NCBI GenBank assembly: GCA_004026145.2
Contig: SWLE01000502.1
Span: 1 to 64,000, forward strand
DNA: 64,000 nucleotides
From: Takifugu bimaculatus
Taxonomy: Eukaryota > Chordata > Actinopteri > Tetraodontiformes > Tetraodontidae
Reading direction: 5' to 3'
In this document: positions 31,633 to 43,000 of the stretch, in pieces
How positions within the stretch are numbered: the stretch's first letter is position 1
How the letters are laid out: each line of letters opens with the position of its first letter
The notes under the pieces: model-generated
The model's database searches: none
What the model saw: only the letters and a program-made list of their open reading frames with translations
Told to the model about the DNA's origin: nothing
Made by a program: the position numbers and the translations under genes

Positions 31633-31843
31633 CTGACCTCTTCTCCCATTTTAACAAACTTCTCTAATCTTGACCAACAGGACACATCTGGGTGCTGGGC
31701 TTGGTTGTAAGCAGCTTCAGCACCTTTACGAAACACTCTCATGTTCTTCTTCTCCTGTCAACATTCCTCAAACACTCAAAATCTACATACAATAGCATTT
31801 AAAGATAATACAAATAACAACAATAACAATAATTCTTCTCACA

Positions 31844-31857
31844 TTTCCCTCCTGTTT
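31844..31857 (-). other. ERV polypurine tract
   Basis: AAACAGGAGGGAAA on the minus strand, directly before the LTR start TGTGAG; the expected plus-strand primer of a retrovirus. Confidence 0.8.
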
Positions 31858-31982
31858 ATCGTTAAATGCGTCTAGATTCTCATCATCAGTATTACATCTT
31901 TACATTTTCATGAAATTTCAATGCATTACGTCATTTTCCTAGAAACACATTTCTTACACTCTGAGTTCAACATGGGTACAGC

Positions 31983-32342
31983 TTAAGACATCTTGAACAG
32001 TTCTTTTACATCTTGGATTACGTCGATCCATTCTTCATCGTCGTCCAGTAGAGATCGTTCTTCCACCTGCAGCACAGTACTAGTAACAACTGATCCCACG
32101 AGCCGGCCAATGCAACCCCGAACAAGAGGTACTACACAACCCTGATTACCTCCCTCCTGTCGGAAGTCCCACAGGCCGAAACTCACGAGTCCTGCCGTCA
32201 CAGCACTCACCACAATCAGGAAGAACAACTTCATTTCCTTTTTAACTCTTCTTCTCAGGTTCCGACGGGGTTCAGCCGTTGCTGGACCTATACAGGCCGT
32301 CAGCCGTTTACGGAGAGTCCGCCACTGCTCCCTCGCCTTCAC
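31983..32342 (-). pseudogene. ERV env remnant, internally deleted
   Basis: A 119-residue frame. It has a basic N-terminal leader, a hydrophobic segment (LFFLIVVSAVTAGLVSFGLW) and then a short tail resembling the membrane-proximal cytoplasmic end of retroviral TM, ending KELFKMS. The surface and most of the transmembrane regions are absent. The frame remains open across the apparent deletion. Function is very unlikely. Confidence 0.65.
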
Positions 32343-34370
32343 CTGGAAGAATCTTCTGTTTCTTACAATGGGAAAGGTGTATCCACGACAGTTTCCCGTC
32401 CACTCGAACTGCAGTCTTTGTGGTCAGCTGTACTTGATAAGGACCTTCCCATCTAGGCGTGTTCCACCTCTTCCGCACAAACTTCTTCACCCACACGTAG
32501 TCGCCCGGTTGAATGGGTTCCTGGGGGGTGGAATCTGTGGAAGACACAGGACTAGGCAGAACATTTACAGCGTTCACACATCGGTTGAGTAACACTTTTT
32601 TCAGATAATCTGCTATTGTTTCCTCAACATGTTCTAGCTCATTTGTTGTTGCAAAGTATGGTAGGCAATAAGGCCGCCCATATAATGCTTCAAAAGGTGT
32701 GATGCCTGTTTTCTTGTGCGGTGTTATGTGCATCCATAATTTCACCAGGTCGAGACAAAACATCCAGTTCTTTCCTGTCTCGTCCATACACTTCTTCAGT
32801 CTGTTCTTAATAGTACCGTTGACTCTTTCAACCAACCCTGCACTCTGGGGGTGGTATGCGCAGTGATTCTTCAAATCAATGTCCAAAGTTACTCCAACAG
32901 TTTTCACTATCTCATTTACAAAATGGCTTCCATTGTCGCTCCAGATGACCTTCGGAATGCCAAACCTGGGAATGATCTCTCTACATAAGACTTTTGCCAC
33001 TGTCAGTGCATCTGCTTTTGCTGTGGGGAAAATTTCTACCCACCTAGTAAATCCATCTAACACTACTAGACAATATTGTTTACCTTCACATGGTGTTAGC
33101 TGAATAAAATCTCGAAAAACTGTGTGAAATGGATGATTTGGTAATGGTGTAGTGCCTGCAGGGGCCTTAAGGGCTCCCTGTGGGCTGTGTTTTACACAAA
33201 TAGCACATTGTGAACAAAATTTTTTTGAGTATGTATGAAATCCTATAATGTTCATTAACCATCTGTACCATCCCTCCTGTTGAGACATGGCATGGCCCAT
33301 GGCTCACTAATGCTGCCCATTTATGCATATTCCGGGGAAGGATTGGCTTGTTTCCTATGGTTAACAGTCCTTTGTCATCCAGTTTGGCTCCTCGCTTCTT
33401 CCACGTGGCCTTTTCCTTTTCTGGAGCACTTTGTTGCATTTCTTTTAGAATATCACTATCTGCAGGTTCTAAGGTAAATGATTCCTCATTATCAAGAAGT
33501 GTGTTGTTATTTGCTGCAGCCTTTGCGGCTCTGTCAGCAAAGGCATTGCCTTGTGAGACTGCGTCTGTGTTGTTAGTGTGTGCAGTGCATTTACATACAG
33601 CTATTTTACGTGGCTGCTGTACTGCTGCCAATAACTTTTTTAACAGTTCTGCATGCATGACCGGTTTGCCCGTCGAAGTTTTCATCCCTCTTAAATTCCA
33701 CTGTTGAGCAAACACAAACAGCGTGGAAAATGCATATTGACTATCTGTGTAAATGGTAACATCTTGTCCTTTGCTTAGTTCACAAGCACGTGAGTGCGAC
33801 GAGTTCTGCTGCTTGAGCAGAATAGAAAGAGGGAAGTGGTTTCGCCTCCACCACCTCAGTTGCTGTGACTACTGCATAGGCGGTTCTAGTGCGTCCACAG
33901 TCATCCCTTCTCGATGATCCATCCACAAAGAGTATCCGTCCTGTAGTCAACGCAACATCACTGAGATCTGGTCGCGGCAGGACCTTGGTGGAGACCTCAT
34001 CCAGGCAGTTGTGCTGGTGTCCCTCTTCTACGGTGGGTAGCAGCGTCGCTGGGTTTAAGGTCGTGCAGCGTCGAATCGTCAGATTCGGCTGAGACAGCAA
34101 CACTGCCATGCAGGAAAGATGACGTGCTGGCGACAGGAACGCTATCTTACTTTGTAGCAGCAGTATTGACACTGCATGTGGAACTAGCAAAGTTAGCTCA
34201 TGATATAGCACCACTCCTGCGGAGGCTTTTACTGCCTCAGATGCTGCCACCACTGCTTTAACGCATGGCGGGAGTGCACAAGCTATGGGATCTAGCTTGT
34301 GGGAGTAGTAGGCTATTGGCTGTCTCTTATCTCCGTGCTTCTGTAATAAAACTGAAGTCATAAAGTCACC
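32308..34370 (-). pseudogene. ERV RNase H and integrase (3' part of pol), frameshifted
   Basis: Resumes past the solo LTR with RT connection and RNase H (LFVDGSS, YSAQAAELVALT). The frame then changes near 33790 and again near 33240-33300. The integrase zinc region shows H...H and FCSQCAIC. Core motifs follow with D in DFIQL, D in SDNGSHF and E in VERVNGTIK, so the DDE set is present. A C-terminal DNA-binding part has GDYVWVKKF. It ends at 32308, overlapping the env start by 35 bases, as in gammaretroviruses. Confidence 0.88.
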
Positions 34371-34375
34371 CTTGC

Positions 34376-34892
34376 TGTGACGGGTGCAGTTAGGACCCAA
34401 ATGCAGCACTCTGGAAAGCTGGACCGTAGTAATGACTTTTATTAACACACGGGCAAACAGGAACTCAGGCAGACCAGGAAACACAGGAAATAGTCCGTTC
34501 TTCCGGCTCTGGGCCCGCACAAAGTCTATGGGTTGCAGGCTCGGGGAGTGGGACGAGCAGCAGCGAAGTCGGGGCCGGGCGGAGAAGTCAAAACCAGGTG
34601 AGCAGACAGGAACCAGAGACACTGAGGGTAGTCAGGGGAACAGGCAAGGCAGGCAGAACGAAGACAGGCAGGGTCGGTAACGGGTAATCCGGCAGGAAAA
34701 CAACGCTGGAAAGTCTTGCATGAAAGCAGAAGAACAATCTGGCACTGAGTGAGTGTGAGGCTGGAGAATATATACACTGGTAGGTGAGCTGATTGATGAG
34801 TGAGGGCAGGTGTGTGATCAGAGGGTGTGGTGTGAGCAGGGGAGTGGAAAAGTACTGGGACAGGAGGGAACTGGGGAAAAGGGGCTGTGACA
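34376..34892 (-). mobile_element. solo LTR inserted in ERV pol
   Basis: 517 bp from TGTGACGGG to CTGTGACA (plus strand), with a 5-bp target duplication CTTGC (34371-34375 and 34893-34897). An AATAAA on the minus strand lies near 34440. LTR plus duplication is 522 bp, a multiple of three. A relative in the opposite orientation lies at about 50400-50610. Confidence 0.92.
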
Positions 34893-34897
34893 CTTGC

Positions 34898-36989
34898 AGT
34901 CAACAACCTGCTCAAAAGGCTTCTGATAGTCTGGCAGCTTTAACACTCCAGCACCTACAAGGGCCTGTTTTGTGTGTGTAAATGCTTCTTCAGCTTCAGG
35001 GGTCCAAGTTAACACATCAGTCATTGCTAAGGGATTATCATACATCAATGCTTGTAAAGGGGCAGTTATTTTCGCATAATCTAAGATCCATGATCTGCAA
35101 AAATCCACTAGTCCTAAGAATGACATCATCTGCTTCTTTGTTTTTGGTTTTGGGGCTTCAAGTACTGCTGTTTTCCTCGACTCAAGAATAGCTTTACCAT
35201 TATGTGTCAAAACATGGCCCAGATAAACCACTTCCTGCTTCACCAGTTGCAGTTTGCTTTTGCTTAATCTATGGCCTTGTGAGGCTAGCCAGTGTAGCAA
35301 TGCTGACGTGTCTGACCAACAATCTTCCTCTGTTTTTGACGCCATGAGGATGTGATCCACGTAGACGAGGATTTCACTTCCACACGGAGGTTTAAACTTA
35401 GCTAACGATGACATCATTACTTGAGAGAAGATTGTGGGACTCTCACAGTAGCCCTGAGGTAACCTTGTCCAGGTGTACCTCCGTCCTTGAAACGTAAATG
35501 CAAACCAAAACTGGCTGTCTGGATGTACTGGTACAGAGAAAAATGCATTGGATACATCGATCACCGTGTACCACTGATGTTCAGGGTTTAAGTCGTTCAG
35601 CAGGGTGTATGGATCTGCGACTAAAGGAGACCTAGGGACCACTGCAGCGTTTACAGCTTGCAGGTCCTGCACCATCCGCCAGCCGGTAGATGGTGGTGAC
35701 TTCCTTAATGGAAATAGGGGTGTATTTACAGGAGATTCAGGACACTCTCTGATGACTCCTGCTTTAAGCAGTGAGTTAAATATCGGAACAATACCCTCCT
35801 GTGCATCAGTCTTAAGGGGATATTGTCTCTGAAATGGTCTATAATCTGATTTAGGGATTATTTTTACAGGTTCTGCTCCTTTTATAAGACCTACATCCGC
35901 AGGTCCTTCCGACCATAATTCAGGGGGAAGCTCTTTCAGCTTCTCCTCTTCCTCCTGCGTGAGGAAGATGTTTTCTTCTCATGAACTCTGGTCTGTGAGG
36001 TGCGTTGCTGGATGAGTCAGCAACCATGTTTTAAGGGGAATGCGCCACACCTGGAACTGATCATTAAAATCAACCTCACCCTTAGGCCTATAGGGCAGGC
36101 TGCTCCAGTGTTTTACGTCACATCCCAAGTCTTGCCATCTTTTCTTAAGCGGTTTAGCAATAGAAACATGTGGTACAGAACCTGACACTTTGAATAGTGC
36201 TGCTGCTTCGGCGGAAAGGCTTCCTGCCGTGCAGACAGCTGTCTGACCACACACATATAGATGCATAATTACAATCATTTGTGGATCTTTGAGTTTAGAA
36301 AACTGCTCTGCATAGCTTGATGTGCCGTGTGAGTCTGATTTACAGATCTCACCAATGCGCTCCACGTGCATGGTTACATGCAGGTCAGCTTGATTGTGGA
36401 GCTGGGCTTCAGGCTGTAAGTATGACAGAGCTTTACCATATATCATAGTGATTGGGTCAGAAAATGGAGGGGGCTGCTTTTCAGGAATGTTGAGTGACCA
36501 GTATTTACTGCACATCCCTCCTTCCCTCACCCACAGATTAACCATTCTATCTACAGACCATATTCCTTCGGCTGTAGTGCGAATCATCAACTGAAGCTGA
36601 GAGATAAGATCTCTTCCTAACAGATTTACGGGACATGTGGTGGAGATCACGAAAGGGGCTTTAAGTGTGATTCCACTTACAGGGTCACAAACATCTACAG
36701 GAACTGACATTCTTTCTTTAGTTACGAGACCATTTGCTGATCTCACAAAAATCTGTGTAGAAGTTGGCTTTAGAGCTATTGGATCTCTAATTACTGATTT
36801 ACCTGCGCCCGTGTCTACTAAGAATGTTAAAGAATTGCCTAACACGGTCAGTTGTATTTCTGGTTTGCCTTCAGCAAACAGGAAGATGGTTTCTAAGTCT
36901 AAAACATCTTCTAAGTCATCTTTTTCAAATTGGTCAAATTTTGTGCCCTGATTTGTTTTAATTTTTGTGACATCTTTTTCCAGTTCTAG
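34898..36989 (-). pseudogene. ERV protease and reverse transcriptase (5' part of pol)
   Basis: Same frame as gag, entered by passing the TGA at 36992-36990. The retroviral protease carries LVDTGAGKS. A TGA at about 35981-35979 breaks the pro-RT linker. RT motifs include LPQGYCESPTIFSQ and YLGHVLT. The catalytic motif reads YVDH where YVDD is expected for gamma-type RT, so the second metal-binding Asp is missing. The foreign LTR cuts the frame after the DCKC segment. Confidence 0.88.
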
Positions 36990-38423
36990 TCATTGTTGAG
37001 GTGGATTAGAACTTTGCTGCTGTCCTCTATTGTATCTCTGGTCACGTTGTTTCTTTCTGCAATCACGTTCCCAGTGTCCATAATTTTTACAATAATGACA
37101 CCGATCATTTTCACGGGAGTTGCCTCCTCCTCCCCTTCCGCCTCGGCCTCGCCCACGCCCTCGGCTTGGGAGAGGGTTGGCATTGAAAAACATGCCTGTT
37201 AATTGGTTCTTACTTTTTTGGCATTGTCTTTCAGCATGCATAGCATGTTGTTCATAGCGGTTTAGGTTACTAGTTCCGAAATCAACTAATTGTCTCTCTA
37301 CCCAGGTTTTTATCTCTGGTTTTGATCCCCCATGTATAGTTTGCTTTAACTGCTGTTGGTAGGGACCTTCTGGTTCTTCCGCATACGGAATTCCACTATT
37401 TTTCCGGAACACATCTTTCATTCTCATGCTATAGTCTTCAAAACTTTCGTCAGTCTTCTGTCTCGTGGCCGTAATGGCGCTGTAGTCAGCTCGTCTGGTA
37501 AAAACAGTTTGCATGCGCTCGTACAGTCTGTCAAGTCAGTCATTTAGTTCTTGGCTGCCAGGCTGCCATGGTTGTTGAGTGGCTGGATCCACTGGGACCC
37601 AATCTCCTCTAACAGTGCCCCATTTCTTGCCATTAACGCACATGAGGACTTGCTGGGTTTCAGTACCGTTAGTATGGTAACTTCTTAGTAACTGTCTTAT
37701 GTCTTGGATGCACGACTCTATGTCCATTTGGGGCGAGGTTATGTCATCACAAGCTTTTTTACAGTCTTCTGGAGTCCAGGTTCTATACACCAAGATAGTA
37801 GGATCTTGACCCTGCACACCGGCTTGTGGGTTTGCAACCTGGATCAATGGGTACATCTGCACAGTGTTGTCCTGCATGTGATAATTTCTGCACTGGGCTC
37901 CCAATGGAGAGGGGCCCAAAAAGGGATTAGTGTTCAGAGCCAGGGGATCTAAGGCTCCGGGCGGGTCCAATGGGACCGCCTGAGGGGGAGCTAGTGGAAC
38001 AGGAGGTGGAGGAACATACGGGGGAGGCACGTTTATCAGTTGACTCCTGCATCCTGTTTCGTTGTCCTCCGCCCTCACGTACGCACTCAGCGATGGGTAA
38101 AAGGAGTTCTCATTTTTCTCTTCTTTTTCTCTTTTTCGTTTCTCTTTTTCTTGATTTTGTTTTTCGCTTCTATATTTTGATTCAGTGAGCCAGAGATGAC
38201 TTTGTGTCAACCCCACATTTACTTTTGGATGTTTCTTTCCATATTCTATTAAATCTTCTTTTAATTTTGTAATATTGCCTGGCCTGTCTAAGTTACCATC
38301 CCAATCGAACTTAGCCATCCACAGCTGAACATATGAGCATGAACCTGGATATTTGTCTTCCATGTGTTTACATGATGCTGGAATTTCGTATTCAGCACCT
38401 TTTGTGGAATGTTGGTTGCCCAT
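36990..38423 (-). pseudogene. ERV gag (matrix, capsid, nucleocapsid), one internal stop
   Basis: The reading frame starts MGNQHS, a myristoylation-type N-terminus, at 38423. It has a Lys/Glu-rich stretch, then a Pro-rich region with PPPY (late-domain type). Capsid follows, then a Gly/Arg-rich stretch and one CCHC zinc knuckle (CHYCKNYGHWERDC). A TGA at 37538-37536 interrupts the capsid part in the same frame. The frame ends at TGA 36992-36990, which is directly followed by the pro frame. Known family role: virion structural polyprotein. Confidence 0.88.
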
Positions 38424-38881
38424 GTTTGCACTTTATTTATCAGTTTTTATGTATTTGGGTGGAGATTTCCGATCTCCCGACTGAACAACCCTCAATCCCT
38501 ACAGGATATCTAGTTCAGTCCCTCTGCCGTGGCCTTATAACCCCTCTTTTTTAATCAGGAGAGTATACACCAAGCTTCTACCTCCGAGGAGGCGGGTGTA
38601 TCTTGCCTCTGCTTCTCTCCCGATGACCAGGCAGGTAATACCGCGGTATATTCCGTGTAGCGCTTTTCGTGTCTTATACTCACTCCGTTGCCTCTATGGT
38701 TTCTCTCTGAGTTGTTTTGGTGCCTTCTTCCCGTCACTGGAGATGGTCGCCCTGGGAGGGACGAAGACCGGCCTTCTGTCAACTCGTGATGAAAGGTCTT
38801 TCGATTCGGACGTCTTTTTGACTCCGGCTGCGCAGACTTCGGCGTTCGGTCGTCCCACGGCGCTCCTCTCCAGGTCTTGGG

Positions 38882-38899
38882 ATCCAGCTCGAAGGACCA
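38882..38899 (-). other. ERV primer binding site, tRNA-Tyr-like
   Basis: Five bases after the LTR the minus strand reads TGGTCCTTCGAGCTGGAT. This is complementary, with about two mismatches, to the 3' end of vertebrate tRNA-Tyr (…GGCTCGAAGGA-CCA, from memory). The TGG start and the position support a PBS; the tRNA identity is an inference. Confidence 0.65.
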
Positions 38900-38904
38900 A
38901 ATTT

Positions 38905-39228
38905 TGTGAGGGTGAAGTTTTGATCACCCGCGCTGTTCGTTCACCAGACTCAGAGTAACCACGCAAACAACAGGAGCAGTTCAAGCTTCCTCTGTCAACT
39001 CCGTTCATCTGCTGCTCGCTCACCTCTTTTATTGGTGCAAACAGAATGGGTGTCCCAACAGGATCTCATAACTCATTGTCTTCTGACATCTTCTCCCATC
39101 TTCAGCACCTTTACGAAACACCCTCATGTTCTTCTTTTCTTATCAACATTCCTCAAACACTCAAAATCTACATACAATAGCATTTAAAGATAATACTAAT
39201 AACAACAATAACAATAATTCTTCTCACA
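38905..39228 (-). repeat. ERV 5' LTR
   Basis: 324 bp with TGTGAG at its 5' end and CTCACA at its 3' end on the minus strand. The segment around 38970-39228 repeats at 28751-28863 plus 31633-31843. It lacks about 70 bp present in the other LTR (31650-31715), so one of the two copies has had an indel. Confidence 0.9.
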
Positions 39229-39468
39229 AGACTCAGGAGGATCAAAGATGGAAGTTCTTCCTTTTCAGAAACCAAACAAAGCTCTTTGCGCTCTTCATAC
39301 CACGAAGCTAATTTTTTCTCACGCTAACAGGTTAACCTGTAACCGTGGCAACATGTTAAACATGTTAAACTTTGGAGCTTGAGTCTGTTGCTGCTGTCAA
39401 GAGCACTGAAACGGTGCAACTTCTTTATTCTTTAGCTTCCTCCCTCCTCGGTTCCCATCCCTCCAAAG

Positions 39469-39540
39469 AAGATCAGAGAGAAGCAGGAGGATTTCAAGAG
39501 GCTGAGGAACACGTGCACCTCTTTGGTCGCGCGCATCGAG
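39469..39540 (+). pseudogene. candidate coiled-coil exon right of the ERV
   Basis: After acceptor CTCCAAAG the frame reads KIREKQEDFKRLRNTCTSLV then ARIE, with donor GTCAGC. The composition is helix and coiled-coil like, as in the linkers of TRIM or pyrin-type proteins. Supported only by composition and splice-like borders. It could belong to the gene whose PYD exons lie left of the ERV. Confidence 0.35.
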
Positions 39541-39665
39541 GTCAGCGCGGCGCCGCTCATCGGTCAGACGTCTTCGTAAGGACGATGACGTCATGTTTCT
39601 ATTCTGACCCCCAGCGTCAGAGCCGAACCCCCAAGACGAAGATTAACCTGTTGACGTTGCTCCAG

Positions 39666-39781
39666 GACTCAGAAAGCTCTGTTGCATCCAGAACCTCCAC
39701 AAGTGCAGATAGAAGAAGCCAAATATGTGGAAAACCTTCAGTTCAGAGTCTTGAGGAAGCTGCTGAGAATCACAAGGAACA
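39666..39781 (+). pseudogene. candidate 116-bp TRIM/pyrin-type linker exon
   Basis: Acceptor CTCCAG, donor GTAAGT, 116 bp, entering with one base carried over. Encodes ALLHPEPPQVQIEEAKYVEN LQF, a segment like the one that precedes B30.2 domains in fish TRIM-type proteins. No matching B30.2 exon follows at once. Exon size and sequence make a real, perhaps relic, exon plausible. Confidence 0.5.
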
Positions 39782-39865
39782 GTAAGTTGGGTCGGAGCGG
39801 TTGGATCCCGTCCAGCAGAAGCCCACAGATCTCCATCGATGTGCTTTGACTTGTCGTTCCTGCAG

Positions 39866-40035
39866 TTTCAGGAGAACCAGCAGCGTCTCCAAGGCCACAA
39901 CCGAGCAGCTTCCTGTTTTGCGAGCTTTCTCAGAAGGAAGTGCTTTTTTATATCGAAACAAATCTGCAGCTGTGAGGTCGTCAGAAGATCGTGGACGTCG
40001 CGAGACGTTTTCCCGGGATCTTTAAAGGTGATAAA
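39866..40035 (+). pseudogene. upstream extension of the NLR first exon, with in-frame stop
   Basis: From acceptor TTCCTGCAG the frame that leads into the NLR start codon at 40036 is open, apart from one TGA at 39973-39975. It reads SSFLFCELSQKEVLFYIETN before the stop and IVDVARRFPGIFKGDK after it. It may be a decayed N-terminal domain, or 5' UTR. Undecided. Confidence 0.35.
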
Positions 40036-43000
40036 ATGGAGGGACTCGCTGATCTGAGGGAGAAACCCTGTGGAGGTAAGAAGGCTTCTGTAACCACCGC
40101 CAAAGTCAGTCACTGAAGAGAAATCTTGTTGTTTGTGTCAGACGTTGGTTCCACAAACCGGGCAGAAGTTCATCAGTTCAGTCCCAGTTTAAGCGCTCAG
40201 GGCGGGAGCGTCCTGGTCGCTCCCTCCATCACTGGCTCCAGCATCGGCAGCCTGAACATCACCATCACCTCCCCCGACCCAGGTGAGACTTCAGACCTGG
40301 GGGGGACCAGAGCGGGTGTCTGATCTCTGCTGCTCCTCATCTTCCAGGGTTGATCTCATCGAAAGAAGCCTTGAACAACAACAATGGAGAAGTCGCTCTG
40401 CAGCCTCCAGGTCAGCGCTTCATCCTGCCCCCCGAGGGAACTGAGACGTCCCCCCAAAGGGGAGAGGAACCTTTCTCCTTCTGTCTTCCAGACCGGACTG
40501 CTGAGTGTCGGCAGCAGCTGAAAGCAACGATTAGGAGAAGGTTCAGTCACTTACTGGAAGGAGTGACGATAGACGCCAGGAAGACGCCTCTCCGCCAGAT
40601 CTACACCGAGCTCTACATCACGGAGGGGGGGAGCGGGGAGGTCAACAAGGAGCACGAGGTGAGGCAGATCGAGGCGTCTCCCAGGGTGGACGCCAGGGAC
40701 AAATGCATCAGCTGCAACCAGCTCTTTGCCGAAGGACAAGACTTCCAGATCAGGAGAGTGATGACCAGGGGGGTCGCCGGCGTCGGCAAGACCGTCCACG
40801 TCAATAAGTTCACTCTGGACTGGGCCGAGGACGGAGAGCACGACCACCTGGACTTCGTCTTTCCTTTGTCTTTCCGAGAGCTGAACTTAATGAGGGAGAA
40901 GAGGCTGAGTTTTGAAGAGTTACTCGCCGTCTTTTTCCCCGAGACCAAAGAGTCCGGAATCTTCAAAAGTGTCTTCAGCAGAATCCTCTTCATCCTGGAC
41001 GGCCTGGACGAGAACCGCCTGTCCCTGGACTTCAAGAACAGCGAGATCCTGGCGGACGTGACGCAGGAAGCCTCCGTGGCGGTGCTGCTGACCAACCTGA
41101 TCAGGGCCCGACTGCTCCCGCTGGCTCTGGTCTGGATCACGTCCCGCCCGCTGGCGTCCGCTCAGATCCCCCTTGAACACCTGGATCTCGTGACAGAGGT
41201 GCGCGGCTTCAACGACCCCCAGAAGGACGAATACTTCAGGAGGAAAATTCCCGAGAAGCCTCTCGCAGAGCGAGTGATCGCGCACGTGAAGTCCTGCAGG
41301 AGCCTCCACATCATGTGCCACCTCCCCATCTTCTGCTGGATGGCGGCCACCGTCCTCCGCAGCAAGCTGTCCACGGCGGACGGCGAGGACTCCCCAAAGA
41401 CACTGACGCAGATGTACATCCACTTCCTGTCCCTGTACGTGGACAACGTCAACAAGAGGCGGCCTGCCAGCAGCGAGGCGAAGGCGGACGTCTTGAGGGC
41501 CAATCTGATGTCGCTGGGCAACCTGGCCTACAGACAGCTGGAGCAGGGCAACCTGATCTTCTACGAGAAGGACCTGGTGCAGAGCGGCATCCAGGTGACG
41601 CAGGCCTCCGTGTTCTCGGGCGTCTACACGCAGATCTTCAGTGAGGAGATGATTCTGTGCAGGGAAAAGATGTTCTGCTTCATCCACCTCAGCATCCAGG
41701 AGTTCTTCGCCGCCTTGTACGTCTTCCTGAAATTCAACAGCAACAACTTCAACGTGCTGATCAGGAAGCCCTCGCCTTCCAGACGTTTCCCCTTCAGAGA
41801 CACGTCCGAGCTCGTCCTCTACAGAGCAGCGGTGGACAAGGCCTTGCAGAGCGAGGAGGGACATTTTGACATCTTCCTGCGCTTCCTCTTGGGCCTGTCT
41901 CTGGAATCCAACCAGACCCTGTTGAAGCACCTGATGATCCAGAACAGAACCCAGCAGCGCACCAGAGCGGAGATCATCAAACACATCAAGGAGAAGATCA
42001 GGAGAAGCTCGTCGGTGGACAGATGCCTCAATCTCTTCCACTGCCTGAACGAGCTGAACGACCGCTCCCTGGTGGACGAGATCCAGAGCCACCTCCGGTC
42101 CGGGCACCTTCACCAGAGCAAGCTTTCCTCCTCCCAGTGGAACACTCTGGTGGTGGTTCTGTTGGTGTCAGAAGAGGATCTGGGCGTGTTCGTGCTGAGC
42201 CAGTACGCTCGCTCAGAGGAGGGACTCCTGAGGCTGCTGCCTGTTGTCAAAGCTGCTCAGGAAGCAAAGTGAGTCTGAAGGAAGTCGGAGCGGAACCAGC
42301 GCTTCTTCACAGTGTCCACGGTTCCTCACGGTCTCCACGGTTCTTCACGGTTCCTCACGGTCTCCACGGTTCCTCACGGTCTCCACGGTTCTTCACGGTC
42401 TCCACGGTTCCTCACGGTCTCCACGGTTCTTCACGGTCTCCACGGTTCCTCACGGTCTCCACGGTTCCTCACGGTTCTTCACGGTCTCCACTGTTCCTCA
42501 CGGTCTCCACGGTTCTTCACGGTTCCTCACGGTCTCCACGGTTCTTCACGGTCTCCACGGTTCTTCACGGTCTCCACGGTTCCTCACAGTCTCCACGGTT
42601 CCTCACCGTTCTTCACGGTCTCCACGGTTCTTCACGGTCTCCACGGTTCCTCACTGTCTCCACGGTTCTTCACGGTCTCCACGGTTCCTCACGGTCTCCA
42701 CGGTTCTTCACCGTTCTTCACGGTCTCCACGGTTCCTCACAGTCTCCACGGTTCTTCACGGTCTCCACGGTTCCTCACGGTCTCCACGGTTCTTCACGGT
42801 CTCCACGGTTACTCACTGTCTCCACGGTTCTTCACGGTCTCCACGGTTCCTCACGGTCTCCACGGTTCCTCACGGTTCCTCACGGTCTCCACGGTTCCTC
42901 ACGGTCTCCACGGTTCCTCACGGTCTCCATGGTTCCTCACGGTCTCCACCTGTTGTTGTTCCAACAGGCTAAACGCTTGTAAGCTGACGGTGAACTGCTG

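Larger units (their letters stand above)
28751..39228 (-). mobile_element. degraded gamma/epsilon-like endogenous retrovirus carrying two nested elements
   Basis: Minus-strand order: LTR (39228-38905), PBS, gag, pro, RT, RNase H, integrase, short env, PPT (31857-31844), 3' LTR (31843-28751). LTR ends are TGTGAG...CTCACA. The 3' LTR is split by a gypsy element and lacks its last ~70 bases (equivalent to 38905-38975). Pol is split by a foreign solo LTR at 34376-34892. Gag, pro and RT share one frame as in gammaretroviruses. Several stops and frameshifts, a changed RT active site and a deleted env make it non-functional. The sequence right of 39228 gives one flank; the left target duplication is lost by the LTR truncation. 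Confidence 0.93.

Noticed and set aside
40920..42113. 397-codon minus-strand frame opposite the first NACHT exon
   Set aside because: Shadow of the NLR exon (no known domain; the plus strand has clear NACHT motifs).
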